Assembly (NCBI GenBank): GCA_019218315.1
Contig: JAHUUI010000003.1
Location: forward strand, 206,443-270,442
DNA: 64,000 bases
Reading direction: 5' to 3'
From: Cardiobacteriaceae bacterium TAE3-ERU3
GTDB lineage: Bacteria > Pseudomonadota > Gammaproteobacteria > Cardiobacteriales > Cardiobacteriaceae
This document shows positions 57,601 through 64,000 of this stretch, in pieces. The position numbers were made by a program, and so were the translations under genes. Each line of letters begins with the position of its first letter. Within the stretch, counting starts at the first letter, position 1. Under the pieces are notes generated by a model that saw only the letters and a program-made list of their open reading frames with translations, was not told the origin of the DNA and did no database searches.

Positions 57601-58178
57601 TCTTCACAGGCATCACGTGTCATGGCTTCCCGTGTGTTGGCAAGAATGGAGTTGTCCGAAAGTAGATTATCAGGCATCAATAATTCGGTGTAATCATCGA
57701 TACGCTGGAACAGGAATGGCATAGCTGCGTTCAAGTAGTTACAAACAGCAACTACCAGTAAGCGGTATGCTTCTCCTTGTGGATCGCGGCTGGGTGCTTT
57801 ACCGCTGAGCAAATCGGTGACATATTGCCGGACATCATCACGAACCATTGTTTCATCTATGTGTCCCATTTTGGCTTCAGCGAGAATTTCTGGCTGGGTT
57901 TGCCCTTCAGTCGGCGATACCACACCAATACGGGTATAGTGGTTCACGTCCATAAAACGTAGCGCACAAAATCGGTTGAACCAAATGTATGCTACGCGTT
58001 CAATAATTTGTTCCTTGCTGTGCTCTTGAATTGCTTCTTCGAGTTTTTTTACGGCTTCCGCATTTTCGCGTCGGGCGGCACTGTCTTTGATCAGTACCTG
58101 TTCCAGTTTGCCCGAAACCTGTTCCAGTAGGCGGCGGCGAGCCGACTGAGCAAATTTTTTAAGTTTAGCTGTTTCCAT
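54657..58178 (-). CDS. pglX: BREX adenine-specific DNA methyltransferase PglX
   Basis: A 1173-residue type 1 BREX methyltransferase that marks host DNA at a non-palindromic adenine site and is required for exclusion of phage. The SAM motif DPACGSGHML begins at D291 and catalytic NPPY at residues 465-468 (VVANPPYMGGKGMNP). The region after about residue 650, where target recognition resides in the family, is much more AT-rich than the N-terminal half, in line with recombination of specificity segments. It follows brxC by about 175 bases. Confidence 0.95.
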   Translation of the reverse strand: METAKLKKFAQSARRRLLEQVSGKLEQVLIKDSAARRENAEAVKKLEEAIQEHSKEQIIERVAYIWFNRFCALRFMDVNHYTRIGVVSPTEGQTQPEILAEAKMGHIDETMVRDDVRQYVTDLLSGKAPSRDPQGEAYRLLVVAVCNYLNAAMPFLFQRIDDYTELLMPDNLLSDNSILANTREAMTRDACEDVEVIGWLYQFYISEKKDEVFDGLKKNKKITPENIPAATQLFTPHWIVRYLVENSLGRLWLLNRPNSKLAEQMDYYIKPEQAEDDFLRITKPEEIKICDPACGSGHMLTYAFDLLYAIYEEEGYDARDIPEKILTHNLYGIEIDERAGELAAFALTMKARAKQRRFFTKKIKPNICVLENVHFADNELDAYMEFVGRDLLTLPLRKTLSQFEEADNFGALIRPQVTEVNEALNMLRAKDISGQLFLSNTHKKVLQVLHQVDYLSPKYHVVVANPPYMGGKGMNPRLAKWLKDHYQDMKSDLFAAFVVRNSELALAKGQLGFMTPFVWMFISSYEKLRHFIIDKKTITSLIQLEYSGFDGATVPICTFTLENAHREEYKGGYVRLSDFRGAENQAPRALEAIQNTDCGWFYRASAADFKKIPGSPVVYWIHSNAFISFENTISLSQRYMPRQGLTTTDNNKFVRNWFEVPIRKIGFGMETCEMALESKMKWFPMDKGGGFRKWYGNNTSIVNWECNGEDIKNTIVLKYPYLNGNPEFVAKNTFYYFKPGVTWGKITSSNFSCRYTDSGFIFSDAGSKVPTDNRIDTLKVTQYLNSKVCSFFLSLLSQTLNFEQGTISKLPFKEEIKNLNIIEALIKLSSKDWDAYEASWDFTALPLLNPEYRQDTLQETYNTLRQHWHEMTQEMLRLEEENNRIFIDAYGLQDELTPDVPLNEITLTCNPHYRYGGNKTDEELEALLLADTIRELISYAVGCMFGRYSLDQPGLILANQGESIEDYLAQNAEPSFMPDKDNVIPILDNDWFTDDIVERFRQFLRTTFGEEHYVDNLAFIENALGKDIRKYFQKDFYNDHVKRYKKRPIYWLFSSPKGNFNALIYMHRYQPDTVSVVLNNYLREFHSKLISHKRHLEAVSINTNSSKSEKTKALKEIEKISKVITEMEEYEHEVLYPLATEQVAIDLDDGVKVNYPKFGTALKKIVGLEAKED

Positions 58179-58353
58179 TATTCATCCTTTGACTCAGGTG
58201 CGCGTCAGTTATCAACTTTCTCTGCAATTACCTGTTATTAACTCGAAGCATTGATACAATCCAGCAATCTAGTCCGATTTAGTTCTTCAGAGTCCATCAT
58301 TGTAATCGAGCTATTTTCTCTATTTACAATTTAAGTTCTGCCAGAGCAAGCAC

Positions 58354-61300
58354 TTAAATTTGAATGCGTTTTCCTTTGCGGATTTCTTCCAACAATGTTT
58401 CACGCATGGCATTAAGGTATTGCTCTACGTCTGCTTCATCACTCAACAAAGCTTTACCGAAAGAAACGCTCACATTACGGGCATGCACAATCTCGGTGCT
58501 GGCTTTTTGATCCAGACTTTTATCTGCTCTATCGGTTTGGCTGGATTCCGGTACTGTTTCTGATTTTGTCCAAGACTCCATCTTAATAAGCAACTGCCGA
58601 TATGTGTTTTCTTCAAATCGATTGTGGTTATCACGAATAACTGCAATTAATTTCTCTCCCTCAATAGCTTTATTGAATTCATCAAAGGCATGCATAAGTT
58701 GTGCTTGCTGTTCATCTTCCAATGCTTTGAATTCAGGCATACCGCAGAGTCGACTGTTAAGTACGGAAATTGCTTCTTTGGCCTTGTCAATTTCAATCTT
58801 AATTTGGTCATCGACCTTCGCCTGTAAAATTTCAACCTGTGCTTTCATCTGCTGTATATGACTGGCTTTGAAGCACTCAGGATCACTCAAGCTATTTTCC
58901 AGTTCTTTGCTCTCGTCACTATTAATATAAGGGAAGTTGGATTTTTGCGTTGCAATAAACTCACGAGTACTATCATAGATAGCTTTTTGAGATCCATTCA
59001 TGAATTTGAGGATGGGATCAATGATGTTTTCCTTCATCTCAAACAGCTCGTCTTCCTCATGGAGAAACTCGCCTAGATACCACGTATAACTTTTTCCGGT
59101 CAGCTTATTAAGCTTTTCAAGTACCGGCTTCAGCGTATACAAAAATGGATAGCGGCCTGTTTGTGTTGTGAGCGTATCAAGATGACTTACAAGCTCTTTG
59201 AGTTCGGAAGCCGTTTCTTGCCCCAGTGGTTTCGCCTCACTGGATTGAGGAGGCTTGTCAAAAAAGTCCTCGAAAAACGCTTTAAGGGTACGGATCTGTG
59301 ACGCAGTAAATTCGATTTGCGGCTCGAGTATTATGTTGCTGTGTTCGTTGTTATTGCGTAACGCCTTCTCTAGCTTCTCGTCTTCTAACAGATTGCCGTC
59401 AGAGCGAACTTCCACTTTACCTAGCATACATAGCTTTGCCAGTGTACAAAGCACTGCTGCATAGCTCCAACCATAAGGTTTTCGCTCAAATTGCTCTAGT
59501 AGTTTCTTAAGTGTTGTACGTTCACCCTTATTCTGATTTCTTTGGATAAACGCCAATATCTCTTGTTCCGGTTCTGGCAAAGCAGAAATGGTATCTTCTC
59601 CAAGCAGTTCTCCTTGTGAAGACTTAAGGAGTTTGGCAATGTCACTTTCACTGTAAGCCACGTTACGAAGCATGCGAAGGTTGGGGTAGGCGCTGGCGAT
59701 CAATCCATTAAATCCACGTACTATTCGCGTTTGCGCATCCCCGGGATTCATATCTATATCACTGCCCTCAACGAATAATTTCGCTTTACCTAGTAAATTC
59801 TGAATGCGTTCTTTCAGTTCGGCATGGCGTTGCTGATTTTGTGTACCCTTGTCAGAAAGGATACGTTTTATTGCTTCTTGCTGCGTGATTGAAAAATTCT
59901 GGCGAATATATTTATCTGCTCGTTTATACATAAGCAGGTCACTGACGAGTCGATCATCTGCGGGCATAAGAACAAAGAGTTCATCGGCTTTATAGCTGGA
60001 ATTTATCTTAATTAGTTTCTCGTTATCCGCATGCTCATGGTATGGACTAATAATATGGATAGCCAATTCATATCCACGTCCATACAGTTTTTCATCAATT
60101 TTTCTGGAAAATGGATAATCTTGTCCATTTTCGTCATAACGGATCTTTCGAGGCCTGATAACTTGCTCAAAAATGATTTTTTCAAGTTCAGCAATGACAT
60201 CTGATGTCTCAACGTCCGTATTTTTAATTTCCTGTTCGATGTCTTTCTCTTCATCAGTCAGATATTCGTAGGTTTCACCATTACGCTGAATATATGTCTG
60301 TTGCTCGAGAAGATTGAGCGCATCTTCAACTTGTTTGCGTAGTGCTGGCAAATCTTGCTTAAAACTATCCAACATGAGGACGCACAGATTGCGAATAGTT
60401 GACTTGAACTCCTTCACGTATTTGACCAGAAACAATGCTTTGAGCAAGCGAATCGCAAAGGGAGCATCGAGATGATTTTCTGCTTGAATGATCGCGCGCT
60501 GGATATTTGATTTTAATGTGGTCCGAATACCCTCGAACATCAAGTCAAAAGTAGCCAATTGTCCGATTTGATGCCCTCCAATCTGAATGGCAACTTGCTG
60601 AAATACGCCAAGCATTGAGCGCTCACCCACCGAACTGTGCTTTCCTTCGAAAGCATTATGTTCCGACAAGCTCTGAATGGCTGATTGAAATAATGCAAAC
60701 TGGTAGGGAATAAATGGGTAACTAAGAGTGAAACTATCCAGATCCTGATAGTTACGATAAGTTTGCGAGCCATCCGCAAAATCAAATAGAGTCTTGAAGT
60801 TATTGCGCTGCTCATCATAAATACCCGACAGAATCTCTTCACCCTGTTCTGTTTTCATTAACAGGCGCTTTTGAATCACTTCTGATACATCGGCACTGGT
60901 TAACTTCATGCGATTGGCGAATCGTGCCTGGATCTTGGAAAAATCGTTACTTTGTTGCTTACCCATTTCACCAACGACCGTATTCATATCTTCTTGAGCC
61001 GTCACGATAACCCAGGCACGCCCCCGACATTTTGTTGCTAAGCTCTCGGCAATGGTCTGCAAGTTGGTCATGAGTTTGACATTTTCAGCAATATATTGAC
61101 CAACTTCATCGACAAAGAAGTTCAAACGGAAGTTAGCTGGTTGTTTCTCGATATAGGCATGCACCTGTTCAGCAAAATCTTCGATTGATACATGATACTG
61201 ACTGCGGTATTTGTCGAGTATACCCATAGCAGATGTTTCATCATCACCAGTAACCTGAGCATAAGCTTTGGCAATATTTTTTGCTTCAAGCAAAGCTTGT

Positions 61301-61881
61301 TCACGCCCTTTCTGCCATGTTCTGCCGGCAATGGACTCATAAGCCAACTTAAATTCTTCATACAATCCACGGCTATCAAGTTCGCGCTCAAACTGGGCAA
61401 TATGCCCTTGTTTACCGTAATAACCACACATCTCATCAAAAACTTTGACGAAAACGGCGAGGAGAGCATCGACCTGTGTCTTGCTAATCACATCAGCTTT
61501 TTGATCGATGTTAAAGAGTATGCTTTTTGATGGGAGAGCAACAGCCCGCTTGAGACTAGCACTAAGAAGTGCATTGCCATCACATTTGGGTAGGAAAAGA
61601 TCAAGTGCAGATGCACCGTCAATTTGCCTGTTTTCCAACAGTAGTGCCAACATTTTCAATAAATGAGATTTACCTGATCCAAAGAATCCCGATACCCACA
61701 CGCCATTAGCGCCTTCATAGTTGTTATAGGCATCAAGAAAAGACTCCAGCCGTTTTTCAACCTCGTTAGTAAGGACGTACTCTTCAATCTCAAGTCGTAG
61801 GCTGGCTTCATCATCGGCTTTAATCACACCTTCGATCGGGCGATTAACTTCTTTTAAAAAAATCTCATTAAGAATCATCAT
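58354..61881 (-). CDS. brxC: BREX ATPase BrxC
   Basis: A 1175-residue P-loop protein matching BrxC/PglY. It starts MMILNEIFLKEVNRPIEGVIKAD and has Walker A GFFGSGKSH (65-73), with LNFFVDEVGQYI as a likely Walker B region and VIVTAQEDMNTVVGEMG as sensor. A helical C-terminal half follows. BrxC is essential for BREX exclusion and is proposed to regulate or assemble the complex. It begins 12 bases after brxB. Confidence 0.95.
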   Translation of the reverse strand: MMILNEIFLKEVNRPIEGVIKADDEASLRLEIEEYVLTNEVEKRLESFLDAYNNYEGANGVWVSGFFGSGKSHLLKMLALLLENRQIDGASALDLFLPKCDGNALLSASLKRAVALPSKSILFNIDQKADVISKTQVDALLAVFVKVFDEMCGYYGKQGHIAQFERELDSRGLYEEFKLAYESIAGRTWQKGREQALLEAKNIAKAYAQVTGDDETSAMGILDKYRSQYHVSIEDFAEQVHAYIEKQPANFRLNFFVDEVGQYIAENVKLMTNLQTIAESLATKCRGRAWVIVTAQEDMNTVVGEMGKQQSNDFSKIQARFANRMKLTSADVSEVIQKRLLMKTEQGEEILSGIYDEQRNNFKTLFDFADGSQTYRNYQDLDSFTLSYPFIPYQFALFQSAIQSLSEHNAFEGKHSSVGERSMLGVFQQVAIQIGGHQIGQLATFDLMFEGIRTTLKSNIQRAIIQAENHLDAPFAIRLLKALFLVKYVKEFKSTIRNLCVLMLDSFKQDLPALRKQVEDALNLLEQQTYIQRNGETYEYLTDEEKDIEQEIKNTDVETSDVIAELEKIIFEQVIRPRKIRYDENGQDYPFSRKIDEKLYGRGYELAIHIISPYHEHADNEKLIKINSSYKADELFVLMPADDRLVSDLLMYKRADKYIRQNFSITQQEAIKRILSDKGTQNQQRHAELKERIQNLLGKAKLFVEGSDIDMNPGDAQTRIVRGFNGLIASAYPNLRMLRNVAYSESDIAKLLKSSQGELLGEDTISALPEPEQEILAFIQRNQNKGERTTLKKLLEQFERKPYGWSYAAVLCTLAKLCMLGKVEVRSDGNLLEDEKLEKALRNNNEHSNIILEPQIEFTASQIRTLKAFFEDFFDKPPQSSEAKPLGQETASELKELVSHLDTLTTQTGRYPFLYTLKPVLEKLNKLTGKSYTWYLGEFLHEEDELFEMKENIIDPILKFMNGSQKAIYDSTREFIATQKSNFPYINSDESKELENSLSDPECFKASHIQQMKAQVEILQAKVDDQIKIEIDKAKEAISVLNSRLCGMPEFKALEDEQQAQLMHAFDEFNKAIEGEKLIAVIRDNHNRFEENTYRQLLIKMESWTKSETVPESSQTDRADKSLDQKASTEIVHARNVSVSFGKALLSDEADVEQYLNAMRETLLEEIRKGKRIQI

Positions 61882-61892
61882 GCTTTCCTTGT

Positions 61893-62504
61893 CTATGCTT
61901 CACAGTGAAAGATATTAAATGCTCGATAGTATTTGTCATCATGCAGTCTTCCAAAGAGATCGAGCGATGCTCCGGAGTCTGGAGAATGCGTATATTCTCC
62001 AGGAAAAAACATGACAGTCGGTTTTTCCTTTGCAGTACTTTGCAGATTATTCAGGACATTGTGTGAACGTATATAGGGGAAAACTTCTCCAACACCAGAA
62101 AGGAAAAGCACCTCGAAATCGCTGTTTGCCAGCTTGGTGGCAATTGCCGGAACCAAATGAGCCTCAGGATCGAGTACGCCTTGTAATAGCTCTTTGAGTT
62201 CTTCTTTAGAAACAGAAGATTCCATTTCCAGTATCTGATCCCAGATGTCACGATCTCTAAGAATTTCTATTGAAAGATCATATAAATTAATTATCAGGGT
62301 TTGGATCCCATTCTGCTCAAGGCGATTGGAAAGTTGACGCTGAAGTCGCTCTATTTCAACGGACTCCTTCGGTTGATAAGGGCAAATAAAGAACGGAACT
62401 TCGTTACCAAGACCTTGTTTTTTTAGAAAACGCTGACCTGATATGACGCTATAGAGATGTTCCATTCTCTCCGAAATCGGAGCTTTCGCTAAATCGGCAG
62501 ACAC
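61893..62504 (-). CDS. brxB: BREX protein BrxB (DUF1788)
   Basis: A 203-residue protein of the DUF1788 family: ISERMEHLYSVISGQRFLKKQGLGNEVPFFICPYQP near the start, then LFLSGVGEVFPYIRSHNVLNNLQ and VMFFPGEY. BrxB is needed for BREX defence, but its biochemical role is not established. Its first 16 bases overlap brxA. Compact, single-operon placement fits type 1 BREX. Confidence 0.94.
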   Translation of the reverse strand: MSADLAKAPISERMEHLYSVISGQRFLKKQGLGNEVPFFICPYQPKESVEIERLQRQLSNRLEQNGIQTLIINLYDLSIEILRDRDIWDQILEMESSVSKEELKELLQGVLDPEAHLVPAIATKLANSDFEVLFLSGVGEVFPYIRSHNVLNNLQSTAKEKPTVMFFPGEYTHSPDSGASLDLFGRLHDDKYYRAFNIFHCEA

Positions 62505-63115
62505 TTTTTCATCTCCTTTACATCAGATTCAAACACAGGGAAAAACAAAATATCACTTTGCCTTATTTGGTTAATCATATCCAGCATTCTTGGGCTTAAT
62601 AAAGCTGTTTGTATCAAATTATCAGAAGTCAAAAGATCCGTTTCACGTAATATTTTGAAGAGAACTTGCCGAAGTTTAGCTCTGGTTGCAGGAGTAATCT
62701 TATCCAGTTCTGGATGCCATTCAGACTTTCGGTTAAAAAAAGCGTCAAAATCTTCGTGGGTTAGGGTGCCCTTTAATGTGATATGACGCTCTCGAAGTAC
62801 TTCAATAGCGAAATCAGCGACAAATCTATATCTGCGACAAATCGCAAGCCAAAGTATGTAAGACTGCTCTTGATAGCTACAACTAGCTAGGAATTCTATT
62901 TCTGTTAACGTCAAGGTCTGCAACCGAGAGCTGGCTTCTCGGTAGATTCTTTGCAGGGTACTTAATGTTCTCGTCTGTAAGGTGTTTTCTACAATAACCT
63001 GCGTTCGAACAGAATCCCAGTTGCCAAGGTCAAGATACAATAAAGCTAACTCAACCGACTCACGGTGCAAAATTCCCCCCGTAGTAAATGACATACTGTA
63101 TCTATCGTTATTCAT
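62489..63115 (-). CDS. brxA: BREX protein BrxA (DUF1819)
   Basis: A 208-residue DUF1819 protein, the first gene of the operon. Seen: YSMSFTTGGILHRESVELALLYLDLGNWDSVR and LTEIEFLASCSYQEQSYILWLAICR. The family's structure resembles NusB and it binds DNA, but its contribution to defence differs between systems. No WYL-type BrxR regulator gene is present upstream. Confidence 0.94.
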   Translation of the reverse strand: MNNDRYSMSFTTGGILHRESVELALLYLDLGNWDSVRTQVIVENTLQTRTLSTLQRIYREASSRLQTLTLTEIEFLASCSYQEQSYILWLAICRRYRFVADFAIEVLRERHITLKGTLTHEDFDAFFNRKSEWHPELDKITPATRAKLRQVLFKILRETDLLTSDNLIQTALLSPRMLDMINQIRQSDILFFPVFESDVKEMKKCLPI

Positions 63116-63415
63116 TTAGATCCAAGTCCCATTAGGTTATCCATGCAAAATCATAGGATTCTACCATTCGTTTTAGATCTCAGATCATCTGGTTATCAAA
63201 ATTATATTTTTTAAGTCAAGTATGCGGAATCCTAGTAAAGCAAAGCTAGATCAGTTTAAAAGTTAATATCAAAATACCCTTCAATTCATTTTTACTGCCC
63301 CAAAAGTCCTTGTCAGCTCCATTTTTATAAATCAATCATAAAAAATGGTATCTATCACCATACATCAAGTAATTTCTAAACTGTATAGATTTTAAGGCAG
63401 TAAAATCTGGCTTTG
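63116..63415 (-). promoter_or_regulatory. Region upstream of the BREX operon
   Basis: These 300 bases separate brxA from the transaldolase gene on the same strand. They are AT-rich and gene-free, and must contain the BREX promoter if the operon is not read from tal. No palindrome convincing enough to call was found. Confidence 0.4.
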
Positions 63416-64000
63416 TTATCCGATCTTTTCCGCCAACAATGCTTCCAGTTTTTCCTGATCAACGGCAAATTTGCGGATGCCTTCGGCGAGTTTTTCAACT
63501 GCCATTGGGTCGCTGTTGTGTTCCCACAGGAATTCGGCTTCACTCATTGGCTGAGGCTTATCGATCGAAGCGGTTTCCGCATTGAGCTTGCGTGGTAGAG
63601 CTTCGTCACTTGCTTGCAGCTGTTCGAGCAATGCCGGTGCGATGGTCAGGCGGTCGCAGCCTGCAAGTTCGGTGATTTCACCGGTATTGCGGAAGCTTGC
63701 GCCCATGACGATGGTGTCGTAGCCGTGCTGCTTGTAGTACTGATAAATCTTGCTCACCGACAATACGCCGGGGTCTTCTGCCGCTGCGTACTCGCTTTGC
63801 CCGCTGTTGGCTTTGTACCAGTCGAGTATCCGCCCGACGAATGGTGAAATGAGATACACGCCTGCTTCAGCGCACGCACGCGCCTGTGCTTGCGAGAAGA
63901 GCAAGGTCAGGTTGCAGTTGATGCCTTCTTTTTCGAGCTGCTCGGCGGCGCGGATACCCTGCCAGGTCGAGGCAATTTTGATCAGGATACGGTCATTTTC
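63416..64000 (-). CDS. tal: Transaldolase (classical TalB type), 5' end outside window
   Basis: The last 195 codons of a transaldolase that moves dihydroxyacetone units between sugar phosphates in the pentose phosphate pathway. The frame runs off the right edge. The visible part includes [12 protein letters not shown], with the Schiff-base Lys in the first codons, [35 protein letters not shown], and the [18 protein letters not shown] segment. It differs in type from the transaldolase fused to RNase E, so the organism encodes at least two. It lies upstream of the BREX operon on the same strand. Confidence 0.94.
   Translation of the reverse strand, partial: ENDRILIKIASTWQGIRAAEQLEKEGINCNLTLLFSQAQARACAEAGVYLISPFVGRILDWYKANSGQSEYAAAEDPGVLSVSKIYQYYKQHGYDTIVMGASFRNTGEITELAGCDRLTIAPALLEQLQASDEALPRKLNAETASIDKPQPMSEAEFLWEHNSDPMAVEKLAEGIRKFAVDQEKLEALLAEKIG

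Overview
The window looks like the chromosome of a gammaproteobacterium of moderate GC content. Gene order (rpoZ-spoT-ridA-recG, uvrC-pgsA, mnmA-hflD) and gene content (zapD, an RNase E opening with the enterobacterial-type sequence, torECAD, sbmA) support that class. A lineage such as the Cardiobacteriales is possible but cannot be proven here. No rRNA, tRNA or CRISPR array was found.

Positions 1-38,900 are mostly housekeeping. A minus-strand block runs rne-tal fusion, ycaR, kdsB, uvrC, pgsA to a strong palindromic terminator at the left edge. zapD, the recG-ridA-spoT-rpoZ block, hemL-pdxH-metF-lipoprotein, rpsT, dgkA and mnmA-hflD follow. Next come a metallophosphatase, a GNAT enzyme, a Dcu-type C4-dicarboxylate transporter with an extra soluble insert, a small HTH regulator, a broken ABC-F gene, a membrane protein, a hydrolase, tas, rep, a truncated sbmA, hpf, trpF, lpxR, cls, an endonuclease/phosphatase-family protein, pgm and pgi.

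Positions 38,900-42,300 are a decayed accessory patch: two small ORFs, an AT-rich MFS transporter, a dispersed repeat and eroded insertion-sequence fragments. Positions 42,300-47,330 hold a trimethylamine-N-oxide (or related S/N-oxide) respiration cluster, torE-torC-torA-torD, behind a perfect FNR-type site.

Positions 47,340-63,115 hold a second copy of the repeat, a dead IS1595-family element, and a type 1 BREX phage-defence operon on the minus strand: brxA-brxB-brxC-pglX-[DUF262/HNH]-pglZ-brxL. The window ends inside a conventional transaldolase gene.

Two proteins stand out. RNase E carries a complete transaldolase domain fused in frame at its C-terminus (residues about 945-1295), after a membrane-binding-type helix and a long Arg/Asn/Asp-rich segment, so an RNA-decay endonuclease and a sugar-phosphate enzyme are made as one chain. 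In the BREX operon, BrxL keeps its AAA+ core but ends in a domain resembling the C-terminal phospholipase-D-like domain of eukaryotic MITD1 in place of the usual Lon-like domain. Both are read directly from continuous reading frames; their functions are inferred.
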